A DNA stretch of 64,000 bases from Dioszegia crocea (Eukaryota; Basidiomycota; Tremellomycetes; Tremellales; Bulleribasidiaceae). The notes under the pieces were generated by a model. It was not told the origin of the DNA. It saw only the letters and a list, made by a program, of their open reading frames with translations, and made no database searches. This document shows, piece after piece, positions 1 to 12,556 of this stretch (position 1 is its first letter; each line of letters opens with the position of its first letter). Made by a program: the position numbers and the translations under genes. The stretch is from positions 1,270,431 through 1,334,430 of the forward strand of contig BCKK01000007.1 of NCBI GenBank assembly GCA_001600615.1, read 5' to 3'.

Positions 1-3000
1 GCACGAGGACGGTCTGCTCGAATACCTCGAAGATATCATCGGGACGACCAAATACAAGCAGCCGATCGAAGAGGCCGAGCAGGAGGTGGAGAAGCTCAAC
101 GAGGACAAGGGGGAGAAGTTCAGTCGGTTGAAGGTGGTAGAGAGGGAACGTGCGGCGTTGGAGGTAAGTCCCCGGGCTCTGCGCGAGGAATCCAGGCTGA
201 ATGATCAGGACAAGAAGCAGGAAGCTGAAGACTTCTTGCGAGACTCTAACGAGTTGACGAGGAAGAAGTCGTTGATGTATCAACACAACATGAACACTCT
301 CAACAACAACGTGGAAATTACCACTCAAGCTATCGTACGTTCAGCCATTCAGCTTATGGTACTGAACTGACCCTATAGGAAGCCTTCACTGCGGAATTGG
401 CGGACGAGCAAGATCGTAATGCCCATCACCTCGCCGAGATCACTCAACTCCAACAAGCTTACGACGACCAAGTTGCTACATTTGAGCAGGTTAAGAAATT
501 CGCAGATCAGCTTGTGAAGGATTCTAAGAAGTTCGAGAAGGAGGAAGTGGGATTGAATGAGAAGAAGAAGCATTTAGGGACGAGAGTAAAGAAGGCCAAG
601 AAGAGTTTGACGGATGTGAGTTGAATTCTTCTCGATATTGAGCTTTCCTGGATGTAACTGACATGGCAGGATGGACATGCTCGATCTGAAGCTCTGTCGA
701 CTATCGAGAATTGCGGATCGGAGCTGGAGAAAAACCGCAAAAAGGTCACAGACCTGGAGAGCAAGCTTGAGGCGGAAGAGGCCGAGCTGGAGGAAGTCCG
801 AGATAGTCTGAAGGGTGAGCTTTATTGTTTTCTAATTTCAGGGCAGATGTATAGCTGACATCTTAGGCAAAACAGATCACTTCACCGCTCAAATCGAAAC
901 CAAGCAGCGCGAGCTCGAACCCTGGACAGCCAAGATATCCGAAAAGCAGTCGTCGATCGACGTCGCCACTTCCGAGCGCGACCTGCTATCGGCAAAAGCT
1001 ACAGCGGCACTTGCATCGCTGGAAGAGGCCAAGGCGAATCTTGAGAAGATCAAATCTGGAGATGGCAATAAGCAGGAGGAGTATGAGCGGTTGAAGGGGG
1101 AGAAGAAGAAGGCGCAGGTGGCATTGAAGGAGAAGGAAGAGATCCTCCAGGTGAGCCAAGCTACGGACAAGACTGACGAGCAGGGAATGTCGGCCAAGTC
1201 TGAACAACTCCGAGCGAAAGTCTCCAGTTCGAGATCCAAGACGGATGAAGCTAAGGCTTCACTCCAAGCGGACAAGTCTGAGAATGCCGTATTGGGCAGT
1301 TTGAACAAGCTCAAAGCGCAGGGCAGGATCAAGGGTTTCCATGTGAGCTGAACATGGCTGTGTCTAGTCTGGAGCTGACGAACAGGGACGACTTGGAGAT
1401 CTCGGTGTCATCGACGACAAATACGATGTAGCCGTCACCACCGCCTGTTCAGCCCTCAACAACCTCGTCGTGGACACTGTCGAGCAAGGCCAAGCGTGCA
1501 TTGAACACCTTCGCAAAGGCAATGTCGGTCGAGCCAGCTTTATGGTACTTGAAAAGCTCCCACCGCGCGATTTAACACCCATCGACACGCCAGAGAATGT
1601 CCCTCGGCTATTCGACTTGATCAAACCTAAAGATCCTCGATTCGCAACTGCCTTTTACAAGGGATTGTTCAATACGCTCGTAGCGGATGATCTGGCCCAG
1701 GCACAGCGGATTGGGTACGGCAAGAAACGATGGCGTGTGGTTACGCTCGCGGGTCAGCTTATCGACCCGTCCGGGACAATGTCGGGTGGTGGTTCCAGAG
1801 TAAGCCGAGGAGGGATGAGCTCCAAGTTTACGGCGGACAGAGTGGAGCCTGAAGTCGTGGCCCGTCTGGAGATGGAATTAGGCCAGGCCGAGCAGGATTT
1901 GGCGGGCTTTGTAGCCGAGAAGAAGGGGTTAGAAGTGGAGGTTGCAAAGTTGAAGAAGAGGGTGCCTGAGATTGAAATGGAGATGGAGAAGATTGAGCTG
2001 GATGTCAGGACGGGGGAGAAGCGGATTGCGGAGGGTGAGAAGAGATTGGCAGAGTTGCAGTGAGTCATCATTCTCAGAAACCTTGACATAGCTGATAATC
2101 CAGATCCCAGAGTAAACCCGACGCAGCGGACGAAAAGCGGATATCATCCCTCTCGACTGAGATCGCCCAACTCACAAAAGAAACCGACAAGCTCCGATCT
2201 CAATCCAGCTCCATCTCGGAAGAGATCAAGGAGCTCCAGGAGAAGATCCTCCAAGCGGGCGGAGTAAAACTTCGCGCTACCCAATCCAAAGTCGCTACGA
2301 CCAAGGGCCTGCTCGATCTGGCCAGTGAAGCCATCACCAAGGCTGAAGTGGCCCAGGCCAAATCTGAGCGGGATGCGGATAAGCTCGGTAAAGCCATTGA
2401 AAAGAATAAGGCGGCGCTGGCGGAAGTTGAGGCGGAACTCGAGGGTGTTCAGGGGGATCTGGATGCTGTGGTTAAGGATTTAGGCATCATTAGGGGGAAA
2501 GTCCAGGAAGCGGCGGATGCGTGTGCGGAGGTCCAAGAGGGGTTGGGAGAGAGTAAGAAGGAGCTGGATGAGAAGACTGGGGATATCAATGCGTTTAGGA
2601 AGTTGGAGGTGAGTAAGATGATGAGTTTAGGCTGATCTTGTAGATGGATATCAAGCAGAAGATTGAGGATAATCAGAAGCTGCAGAAGGATAGCAGGGAT
2701 AAGCATAGGCATTGGAGGAAGAGGCATGATGAGCTTGAGCTGGTGTACATTGAGTGAGTCAGATCGCACGTTTTGAAGAAGGGCTGAGCTGACAGTGGTA
2801 GTGAAGATGATGAGGAGGAGGAAGAGGAAGCACCCAAGGCTGAAGTTATGCCCGTTGCAGAAACCGATACGGAGCGTATGGATGAGGATGGCGAGGGCGA
2901 ACAGCCTGAACAAGAGGCACCTGCACCGCCAAAGAAGAAGCGGAAGAATGACAGCTTTGAGCTGGTCGAGTACTCGGCGGATGAGTTGGCCGAGGTGGAT

Positions 3001-4072
3001 AAGGAGTTATTGAATGCGGAGATCACACAGCTAGAAGGTGAGGTTAATCGTTCCGGCTTCATCGGGCTAAGCTAACTCCCTATCAGAAGAAATAGGCAAA
3101 GCCAAACCCAACCTCACAGTCTTGGCTGAGTATCGTAAACGTGATGCCGAGTTCCTGAGCCGAGCGCAAGAGCACGACGATGTGATTGCTGCGCGCGATG
3201 CGGCGAAGGTACGATATGATGACTTGACGGATATGCGCTTGAAGGAGTTCATGGCTGGGTTCACGGCGATTTCGACAAAGTTGAAGGAGATGTATCAGGT
3301 GAGTATGGCTGAGGGCGTAATAAGGATGTGATGAGCTGAGTTTTGCAGATGATCACTATGGGTGGGAATGCCGAGATTGAGTGTATTGACAATAGCAACC
3401 CATTCTCCGAAGGTCAGTTGGCAAAGATCCGATTATAGCCTATCTAGCTGACGCGTTCAGGTGTGGTACTATCCATCATGCCTCCCAAGAAGAGTTGGCG
3501 TCAGATCGCCAATCTGTCCGGTGGAGAAAAGGTCAGATTTCATCTCGAGAGATAGTAGGCAAAGCTGATGATCGCAGACTCTCGCTTCGCTTGCTTTGGT
3601 GTTCGCGCTCCACGTATTCAAACCTACACCACTCTACTTTATGGACGAAATCGACGCCGCACTGGATTTCAAAAATGTCTCGATTGTGGCCAATTACATT
3701 CAGTCAAAGACTCAGGCTGCTCAATTGTAAGTGGACCCGATCGCCATCGAAGCCAGCTGACAAGTCAGCATTGTCATCTCCCTCCGAAACGACATGTTCG
3801 AATTGGCCCACCGTCTCGTGGGGATCTACAAGACGTCGAATTGCACCAAATCCATCGCGATTGACAACAAAGACCTGCGGACACAAGCTGTGCCGAGGCG
3901 GATTGGACCACCGGGTCGATCGCCTAGCAAGAGCCAAGTCAGGGGGACGAGTCCGGATAAGCGGGCGGGAAGCGTTATACCTCCAACACCCTCAGGAATG
4001 GGCTTGATGGTACCCTCGACGCCTAGGGCTGGGTCCGTAGTGCCTTCTACGCCAGGTACCGTAAGGGGTTAG
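1..4072 (+). CDS. SMC4: SMC4, condensin core ATPase subunit (5' partial)
   Basis: Structural maintenance of chromosomes subunit 4, which with SMC2 forms the ATPase core of condensin and compacts mitotic chromosomes. The window opens inside the first coiled coil in frame 2 (DIIGTTKYKQPIEEAE, a typical SMC4 stretch). Next come a long charged coiled coil, the hinge at about 1380-1830 (GVIDDKYDVAVTTACS through DPSGTMSGGGSR), the second coil, and the C-terminal ATPase half. That half has the ABC signature LSGGEK (about 3510-3535), Walker B YFMDEIDAALD and the D-loop/H-loop FIVISLRN. At least ten short introns interrupt it, one directly after SGGEK. The tail after the ATPase domain is basic and rich in SP/TP sites (TSPDK, PPTP, PSTPR, PSTPG), possible CDK targets. 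The N-terminal Walker A lies outside the window. It ends 70 bp from the convergent HEM13 stop. Confidence 0.96.
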
Positions 4073-4142
4073 AGTCGAGAGAGGGACATTTGGGCTTTGG
4101 GCGATCAAGGTGGATAACATGTTGTACCATATGCTACACTAG

Positions 4143-5605
4143 CTATATCCAATCCCGAGGGTTCTTCAGCACTTCTTGCAAGTCACCCTCTGGTGTCCCT
4201 TCTTTACCCATCTCTGACATATATTCCCATCTCGCCGTTTCGGGCAGACTGACATTAGCCAAGCTCGTACACTTGACTCACCTCATCAGAATACTCTCAA
4301 TCCTCGCTCCGGGAGTCATCAACCCGAACTTTGTTCCTCGATCATAGACCAGGTTGAATTCAACATACCGCCCCCTTCTCATCAGTTGCCACCGCCGTTC
4401 TTCCTCCGTCCATTCCCTGTCCTTATTCTTCAGTACGATCGGCACGTACGACGGCAGAAAGCTCGACGAAACGTCCTTGACGAAACTGAACAACTCCTCT
4501 TGAGACGGATTACGCCCTTGATTGATGTTTGACGATGTAGTAAGGTCATCGAAGAATATCCCTCCTACACCCCTCGATTCCTTCCTGTGAGGGATGTAGA
4601 AGTATCGATCACACCATCCCTTGAACTCCTTCCAGTATCCTCCTGACGCATCGTGCTTGTCGATAGCACTTTTGATCGTTTGGTGGAAATGCCGTACGTC
4701 CTCGGGAACAAGGTATGAAGGTGTAAGATCGGTACCCCCGCCAAACCACCATGCCGCAGGTTCACCCGGTCCTGGCTTGTCTGGATTTTCTAATTCGAAA
4801 TACCGGTAGTTGAGGTGAACGGTAGGAACGTGGGGATTGCGCGGGTGAAGGACGATGGATATACCAGTAGCGAAGAAGGGGACGGGGGTATCGCGGACGG
4901 GGAGGGAAGCGTGGTCTGCCCTCATTTGCTTTTGAGCTCCAGGGGGTAGTTTACCATGAACGATCGAAACGTTCACTCCGGCCTTTTCGAATACTCGGCC
5001 GTTGGTCAGGACGCATGATGACCCTTCGCCGCCTTCAGGCCGGAGCCAGTGATCTCGGAGGAAAGTGGGTGATGAGCCGGGTGTTTCGGGATGTGAAGCC
5101 TCGATGGATTCAAGGGTGGTGACGATATGATCTTGGAGTGCCTTGACCCAGAGAGCCATCCGGATACGCATGGGATTCTGTCGTCAGTCAAACAGTAATG
5201 GGGACGTACCTCGGGGTCATCCTGCTCGTACGCCTGGACGGGTTCCCAGGACTTGCCATCTGTGTCGACCAATGGCATCGCTGGCGCTCCATCACACTTC
5301 AGGTCTGCCTGAAAGTCAGTCAGAGCGTCAAGTAAGGGCTTACATTCTGGGTTGGGCCAGCGTACCGCCTGGCAATCATGAATATCAGACCCGCTGCGAA
5401 TCCCGCTGCAGCAGATGTCCATAGTGGGCTTATAGGCTTCTTTGGTTGAGGCGGAGGGGGTATAGATGAGTATGGGCGAGCTGTAGCATCAGCGGCCAAT
5501 CAGGCAGATGGGCTTACCTGGAAGGCGGAGGATAGGCTGAGCGGTGAATCGTGCCGACTTTTGGCCTGATCGCAGAGCGCTTCGGGTACATCGTAGGGCG
5601 CTCAT
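4143..5605 (-). CDS. HEM13: Coproporphyrinogen III oxidase, oxygen-dependent, with mitochondrial presequence and membrane anchor
   Basis: Catalyses the oxidative decarboxylation of coproporphyrinogen III to protoporphyrinogen IX in haem synthesis. The body is unmistakable: SSCVLTNGRVFEKAGVNVS, HLNYRYFE, WWFGGGTDLTPSY, GVGGIFFDD and RRGRYVEFNLVYDRGTKFGL. Five exons give about 435 residues. The last intron splits LMR from SLPETARWEYM and the protein ends LKNPRDWI. Exon 1 encodes an Arg/Ser-rich leader (MSALRCTRSALRSGQKSAR). Exon 2 adds a ...RPYSS... cleavage-like site, a proline-rich stretch and a hydrophobic helix, TSAAAGFAAGLIFMIA followed by RR. This looks like a bipartite signal for the intermembrane space, as in animals; the baker's yeast enzyme is cytosolic. 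The start is the ATG that opens the presequence. It is divergent from COQ8, 261 bp away. Confidence 0.95.
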
Positions 5606-5866
5606 TCTGGCCGATCTAGCAGGCGATTCGATAGCCAGTGTTAAGCTATAGCTAGTGATAGAAGGATAGTGAAGATGAGGTATGTGTTGTCGGAGGCAGA
5701 TCAATATCACAGACGGAATTTCTGAAACCTCGGCAAGTTTCGGATGCAATCGTGAGTCCATCTCATCACATCTCTACATCTGCTACAGCCACTATCGAAA
5801 ACGAGAGACCTCGCCTAGACTCTCAGGCTGATCTCCGGGATCAGGGCTTTCCGTCGATACCGAAGT
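5606..5866. promoter_or_regulatory. Shared HEM13/COQ8 divergent promoter region
   Basis: 261 bp separate the start codons of two divergent genes for mitochondrial cofactor synthesis, haem and coenzyme Q. No TATA box or MCB site is evident. Co-regulation is inferred from the arrangement only. Confidence 0.45.
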
Positions 5867-8265
5867 ATGTTCTCCTCACTTATAAGAGTAGCGACTCGAT
5901 CGGCGTCGATCCAGCTCGAAGAACTGGGTGCGAAGGCTGTGCCGGCGGCGGTAGCCAAAGCTGGCAAAGCGGTAGATCGGACGGCGGGGGCGAAGGTGGA
6001 TGATGAAGTGTTGCCTATCAAGGAGGGCGATAGGATAGAGGGAACGCCTCTGGATGAGGCTAGGACAAGTCCACCGTCTCAACAAAGGTCTAATCCGCCA
6101 ATAGCCGATCTGGCCAGGCAGGCAGTCAGCCCGCCTGCATCTGCTGCTGAGCCTTCGCTGTCGACGCAGAGCACTGTCGTCGACAACCAGTCTATAATAC
6201 GGTCATCGATACCCGCCACAGAACATACTGGAGCCTCTGTGACATCCCCTCCCACCGCCAGTCGCAATGTCGTACCTGAACCCACCCTCTCATCGCCCAC
6301 TCCTGCATCAACAGCGATCCCTCCCGCATCCAGATCGTTACCGCCTAAGATCTCAGCATCGGTGTCATCCGCGCAAAGTGGATCAAATCTCGCTGGCCCA
6401 TCTGTACCCCGATCTCCGGCGTCATTCCGGCCTCGACCAGCCGAAACGGATCCTGGAATGTACGCAGAAAGCGCAGATAAGGACGATGTGAGTCTGAGCC
6501 ATGGCCGTGTTCTCAGCTGATGATAGGCCCCCGTACTCCTCCGAGCGTCCAGAGTTCCTTCATCCAAAATTGGCCGATTTCTGCATTACGGCTGTGAGTT
6601 CCTACCCTTTCATCAAGTATGCCGCTGACATCTAGCCCTCGCAGCGTCTCTCAGCTGGGGAGCTGCGACCGAGACGATCTCACGCTCCGCCGGTGGTGGC
6701 GGTCAATCCGGCAGTAGCGTCTTCATGTCAGATGCCAATGTCCGACGGCTCGTATCGAGCTTGACCAAAATGCGGGGTGCAGCATTGAAGCTGGGGCAAT
6801 TTATGAGTATACAGGGTGAGCCCCTGCAACGGCCTGAGCTGATCACTAGATAACCACATGCTACCGCCTGAGATTGAGAGAGTGTTATCTCAGGTCCAAT
6901 CACATGCCAATTACATGCCAGACTGGCAAATGGAGGTAAGCCCTGTCCGACTCCCAAAACTGACAATAGCGCGTAATGACGGAAGAACTTGGACCTCAGT
7001 GGTCTTCCCTCTTTTCCACATTTGATCGAACACCTATCGCTTCTGCGTCGATCGGACAAGTCCATCGCGCAACTCTACCCACCGGCCAAACTGTCGCTGT
7101 TAAAATCCAATTCCCGGGTATTCGCGATTCCATCACTTCCGACTTGTCATATCTTACACCATTACTTGCCTCATCTTCGATCTTGCCCAAGGGGATGTAT
7201 TTGCAGAACACCATCGCGGTAATGAAGCGAGAATTGGCGGATGAGTGTGATTATACCAAAGAAGCCGAGGCAGGGAGGAAGTTTGCCCTTTTGCTCAAGG
7301 GTGACGACTACTTTGATACACCGCAGATTGTGGAGGAGGCGTGTACGGAACGCGTGTTGACTACTACGTGGATGGAGGGCAAGTCGTTGAGTCGGATAAA
7401 GGGGATGAGCCAGGAGGTCAGAGATAGGGTATGTCGCATTTCCCCGGGCCTGCCTTGTTCCCTCGGGCTCGTCACCCAAGCTGGCCCTCCTCACCTGCGA
7501 TTGTCACAGGTCTTAGACATAGGCTGACCCTCCAGATCGGCACAAACATCCTCCGCCTCTGCCTACAAGAACTATTCCATTTCCGCATAATGCAGACCGA
7601 CCCGAACTGGGGTAATTTCCTCTACAGCCCCACGACCGACCGACTCGGGTTAATCGACTTCGGAGCGAGCAGGTCTTACTCGCGTGAATTCATCGATGGG
7701 TGGCATGCGCTCTTATCAGCCGCGATACGGGGCGATAGGGAACGGATGAAGGTTGAAAGTGAGAATATTGGGTATTTCACCGGGGCAGAGGAAGAGGTGA
7801 GTCGTGTCTGTTCACTGGGCGTTCCGGTTCTGGAGGAGATGAGTCGCGAAGGAAGTTGCGGACTTTGGATCCATGATCTCGTATCCTAGATCGTCAGATC
7901 CGCAACGAGGTCCTTGACTACCCACCCAATCCCGAACTACTAAGACTTCATTCCATCCCCATACCATCGCTCACTTCCAGATCATGATTGATGCCCACCT
8001 CTCATCAATGTCCCTACTCTCCGTCCCATTCGCCCATCAAGGCATATACGACTTCTCCAATCAAACCATAACCGATGATGTTCGGAAATACATCCCCATC
8101 ATGCTTAAACATCGACTCACGCCACCTCCACAAGAGACATACAGTCTGAATCGGAAGTTGTCGGGTGCGTTTTTGATGTGTGCCAAGTTGGGGTCAAGGG
8201 TGGATTGTGCCAAGTTGTGGGAAGAGTGGGCAGGGGGATATCCATATCCTGATCCGAAAGTCTGA
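5867..8265 (+). CDS. COQ8: COQ8/ABC1 atypical kinase of coenzyme Q biosynthesis
   Basis: Mitochondrial ADCK/UbiB-family ATPase that supports assembly of the coenzyme Q synthesis complex on the matrix face of the inner membrane. Seven exons give about 650 residues. The N-terminus (MFSSLIRVATRSAS) looks like a presequence and precedes a roughly 190-residue Ser/Pro/Ala-rich disordered region. The family core follows: SSKIGRFLHYGSLAASLSWGAATE, the KxGQ motif in ALKLGQFMSIQ, the alanine-rich nucleotide loop SASIGQVHRA, VAVKIQFPG, ADECDYTKEAE, the catalytic loop QTDPNWGNFLY and the metal motif LIDFGASR. All introns preserve the frame, and the last is about 180 nt. The start is the only ATG giving a presequence in frame. 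Residues needed for the atypical kinase fold are all present. Confidence 0.95.
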
Positions 8266-8736
8266 GGGGGAGGGTAGATCTTTCACGATGTATGTTGACG
8301 TCTACCGAGTAGATCGTTCTCATGACCTCTCAGACTTGCACTCGGCCATGACGAGGGACCTGGATCCTGGGGGATTGGTGCCGTGACAATTGGCCGTGAC
8401 ATTCGAATCCATACATTGCTCTTTGCCTGTGCGCCAAGCAAGAAGCCCCAAATCACTAATTTACCTAACTACCCTAATGTAATGAATGACAGATGCTATG
8501 CTAATGTAATAACTATGTAGAGAAGGGTTGGGGGGAGATACATAATTGGGCTACTCTACGTGGTCTATTTTACTCTATATACTGATACGCTAGCAGTGGA
8601 AACTGGGTATAGATGCCTATGTAGTGGGTTATACGTGTTGTACATGGTGTAGTCGAGAAGTCGAGAAATGAGAATAGGGTCGTGAGGAGGGTTGAAGAGT
8701 AGTCGAGATTCCGAGATGTTTGGGGATTCGAGGCGT
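8266..8736. other. Convergent intergenic region, no gene seen
   Basis: 471 bp between the stops of COQ8 and KAP104, AT-richer than the flanking genes and with scattered short ORFs that lack introns or family signatures. It probably holds the two 3' UTRs. Confidence 0.6.
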
Positions 8737-11700
8737 CTAGACAGAGTATCTCTCTCGCATTCTCTCTCGAATGACGGGCGGGAAAGAAGAAACCATAGTT
8801 TCCCAATTGGCTCCGAGGTTGTTTCGGAATCCCTGTAGGATCTGGCGTGTAAGCTGATGTCCGCTGTACCTAGACGGCGAAATGGGAAATGCAACTTACA
8901 GATCGGAACATACTGTCCAGCTGTTGAGATGGTTGTTGCCATTTACAAATTGCGTTGCAGAAGTAGTGGAATGCCTGTGGTGTTAGTTTTTGGTCTATAT
9001 GTCTCGGCCCGATCCAACACGATTACGGCCCGACCTCAGCCCAATTCAGTCCAATCTATCCCGTCCACCCCCTTCCAATTGTCCCACACCAGACCAAACC
9101 CCGACTACCCCCACCTAGACCATGACCTCCCCTAATCTGCCCAAGCCCGCCTGCTCAATCCGCCCCCAGCGATCCCAATACACCATCAACCACCCCCAAA
9201 CCCCCTGCCAACCAAACCCAAATCCAGACCCAGCCCAAACTCACACTTTCAATCCCAGCCGGATTCGCCGAAATCATCATACAAAACCCTCTAAACGCTG
9301 AATCCTTCTCATCATTATCCTTAATTTCCCACAGGGCAGTACACCACGCCTGCGCAAATTTAGGCAACTCGGGCGCGACCGTAGCCGGGCAAACCAGCCC
9401 AATCCTTCCAATCGTCACGGCCGCATTTTCACTAAGTGATTTCGGAGATTTAGGGTTGAGGAGGATAGGGATAAGTCGGCCAATAAGGGCAGGGACGAAT
9501 GGTTCGAGTGGTGCGCTATCTTGATGATACTGAAGGGCAATCTCGCCTGCTGCCCATGCCGCATTGTTGGTTACGCTGATACAGTCCGCTTCGGGGTCTG
9601 AAAGGATTTGATCGATTACCGATGGCATAAATTGTGGAATAACCGGTGCGAGGATTTGCCAGCATGAAATTGCCATATCGCCGAGTAGGGCATGTGCAGA
9701 TTGACGAACTGGGGGTTCGGCGTGCTGTATTTAGCGAAGATTTGGGGGAAACTTACGTTAAGACATAGAGCCATAAGGTGAAGTAAGGGTGGTTGGGTTG
9801 ATGCAATCAATTGATGGATCTGATCGCCTAACCCTTGGGTAAGACCTGAGAGAAGGTCCAAAGCAACGACGATAAATGTCCGATCGGGCTCATCGACAGT
9901 ATCGGGATTAGCGTCGTATATTTGATATTGCTGTAGGGAAGTATGGATGATGTTGAGGCATCGCTGGAATACGGGGGCGGTATAGGGAGCAAATGCTACA
10001 CCAGCTGCAATCGAAACGGAGGATAGACACTGGGGTTAGCTATGACCCACAACGGACTTACCTCCAGCAGAGGAACCAAATCCCCATCATCATCCGCCAA
10101 CTTCATCCATCGGTCGATCAGGGGCGGCATGAGAATATCGAGATATGCCGGTCGGCCCAATTCTGAACCGACAGAATCGGCCAATGTGCCTAGGGCATCG
10201 TATAGAATCAAAAGATTCTTCTGTTGATATTTTTGGAACGCAAAGGTGAGGTTGCGCAGGATGGGCTCGAGGAAAGGTGCAAGTTCGACTTCGGCTTCTT
10301 CTTCAAGAGTCGCAAAGGCTGAACAGCCCGCTTCTTGGACTCGCTTGTTACCGTCCAGGACGCGTTTGAGCAGCTAGGATGTCAGCTTAGATTCACCATG
10401 AATTGCAACTCGTCAAGCAATTTGAAACGGCGGGTCTGCGACAGAGGTAAACTTACACCTTCCATAGTGGGGATGAAGAACTTTGTCTTGTCCTCGGCGG
10501 CGGTCTGAACCACCCAGGAAGAGTACCGGCCCAATGTCCAACATGTAATCGACCTAACGAGCGCCTAGGGTTAGCAGGCCCAACCTAAACATACCTTCTT
10601 ATCCCCTAGCGAGTTGATCAACCACGGAACCAGCTGCTGTAGATGCGGTTGCAATCCATCAATACAGCCTGACGTTAGCGAGCCCAAACCAAAACTTACC
10701 CTCTGCAATAGCGCCCAGAGCCAAAATCCCGCTCTCCCTCTGCTCCCATTCCTCATGGAAAAGCCGTTCCTTCAGATGAGGCAACAACAACTCCAACACC
10801 TCTTCTTTGAACGTCACCGCCATCACATCCAAAGCCGCAGCGGAACATTTCCTGATGTTCCACTCGCTCGTGTCTTCCTCGTCATCATCGTAGTCGTCGT
10901 CATCATCGTCATCATCGTCCAACGCCCGATCTGCCGCCTCGCGAGATTGCCCGACTCGGCTGGACGATTGTTCGTTTGATTCGTGCGTGTGGGTTTTCGA
11001 CGAGTAGTTCTTCGGCTTGATATCCTCCTCCTTATCAGGCACAGCCTCGTCCTCCTCATCATCGTCCAGCGTCAACAGGTCGAACTCGGTATACACCATT
11101 CCCTGCAATAGCAAAGGGAGGACGATGTGGAGGTATGGCCGTAGATAATCCCGCATGGTAGGCTCCTCCGCAAATGTCAACCAAAACTCGCACGCCTCCA
11201 GCGCCACAAGCTCGTCCTGCTCCGTCGTGCAGTATGCCATATAGTCGACGACGTTTTTGAGTTCCGGGATGAGTTTGTCCGGCCGGGTGTTGAGGATGAG
11301 AGCCAGAGCGGCACAGACGGCTTTGCGCACGTCTGAAGATTCATCCGAAGCTCGAGCAAAGAGGGATTGGAGGTAAGGGTCGATATTTGCCGCCATGGAT
11401 GGGGATTGAATCGCAGAGAGGGATTGCAAAGACTGAAGGCAGTTGAGGCGGATTTTAGGGGATGAATGGGCGGTATACCGTATAAACTCAGGAACGAGGT
11501 GGTCGAGTAATTTCCGACCCGACACCTCAAAGTCAAGCTTATGAGGACAATCCTCGCAGATCTTTTCAAGCGTGTTGAAGGATCCCTACATCAGCTTGGT
11601 CAACTCTGGAACCTACCTCGGCAAGGTTGATATCCTGCGATCCAATCCCCTGCGTCACCGCATTCAACGCCTCGGGCCATTTACCCACATCTTCACTCGC

Positions 11701-12076
11701 AAGTAAAGCCGTAATGACCGCACCGGCAGTTTGACGAATCATCTGATCCTTATCGGATAATCCCATCAGAATGACCGCTTTGACATAATCGACAGCTGGA
11801 CCGTTGATTGATGATTGACTCAGGGCATTTTTGAGTAATAACCCCGCGACAGCTCGATGAGAGTCTTGCTCGTCCGTGCAGATGATTAAGACGTAGGATA
11901 GGTAAGCGAGGAATTCGGGTGAGGCGCGTAGGCTTTGGATTTGCTAGATGTTAGCTGGGGAGGCAAAAAGGACATACCTCAGTGACGGCTCTTTGGACAT
12001 TGGAGTCGTGTGAGCTGGATTGTCGTAGAAGATTGACGACATTCTCCAGCTCGTGCTGTTGAGGTTGCCAAGTCAT
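8737..12076 (-). CDS. KAP104: Transportin / karyopherin beta-2 (Kap104)
   Basis: Nuclear import receptor of the importin-beta family, a HEAT-repeat superhelix of about 900 residues that carries PY-NLS cargoes such as hnRNPs. It begins [19 protein letters not shown]. The family's acidic H8 loop is present ([17 protein letters not shown], then a run of nine Asp and [21 protein letters not shown]), with conserved C-terminal HEAT repeats ([37 protein letters not shown]). The reading frame appears to end near 9155, but the conserved C-terminus lies downstream. After ANPAGIES a 270-nt intron (8975-9244) leads to [18 protein letters not shown], then a 58-nt intron, then [11 protein letters not shown]...[12 protein letters not shown]. 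Start-side introns are 30-35 nt. Confidence 0.95.
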
Positions 12077-12556
12077 ACTGGCTGTTGTGGGTATAGTAAG
12101 GTATGTGTAGAGAAGACCCTTTCGCACAATGCTTCGCTGGTGCTGGGTGGTGGGCTGGAAATTAATCCGGACACAATGTTGGGCCCCGGATTCCGGATCA
12201 TCACGTGGCCGGGTCAGAATGGTTCCGTCGGAGACTCGGAGATTACGCGAATGTGGCACTTTTGCCTTCTGCGTATCTGAAACACCTCTGAAACGAGCAT
12301 GGAATGCCTCCAGATCCCCCAGTATCGTGCAGTGGAGAGTCGATGGTGATAGAGGAGAAGGGAGGAAAGGGGAGGAAGAGGAGAAGAAAGTGGAAGAGGA
12401 GAGAGTGGAGAGGTTAGAGGAGAGAGGAGAGAGGAGAGAGAGGAGAGGCACCAGATGACCCCTGCACCTCCTCAAAACACCCATATGCCCTACACAAAGT
12501 CATATTCATCCATTACACAAAGGTCTACACATTTACTCAAAGATTCCCGATAGATA
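12077..12556. other. KAP104 upstream region with purine-rich tract
   Basis: 480 bp between the KAP104 start and the stop of the next minus-strand gene. Apart from the GA-rich tract annotated separately no gene is visible. The short ORFs on both strands have low-complexity composition. Confidence 0.6.
12350..12448. repeat. GA-rich (minus strand CT-rich) low-complexity tract
   Basis: About 100 bp made almost wholly of GAGGA/GAGAGA units on the plus strand. Read in the direction of KAP104 this is a polypyrimidine tract about 275-370 bp upstream of its ATG, as is common in fungal promoters. Confidence 0.8.

Noticed and set aside
8565..8942. 125-residue minus-strand ORF near 8.6-8.9 kb
   Set aside because: Overlaps the last two KAP104 exons in another frame.
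9155..9250. Apparent C-terminus of KAP104 near 9155 (read-through after ANPAGIES)
   Set aside because: The residues after IES are Gly/Trp/Val-rich and unlike transportin. The conserved C-terminal exons were found at 8737-8974 after a 270-nt intron.
12053..12458. Plus-strand ORFs opposite the KAP104 upstream region
   Set aside because: Driven by the GA-rich tract; low complexity and no gene features.
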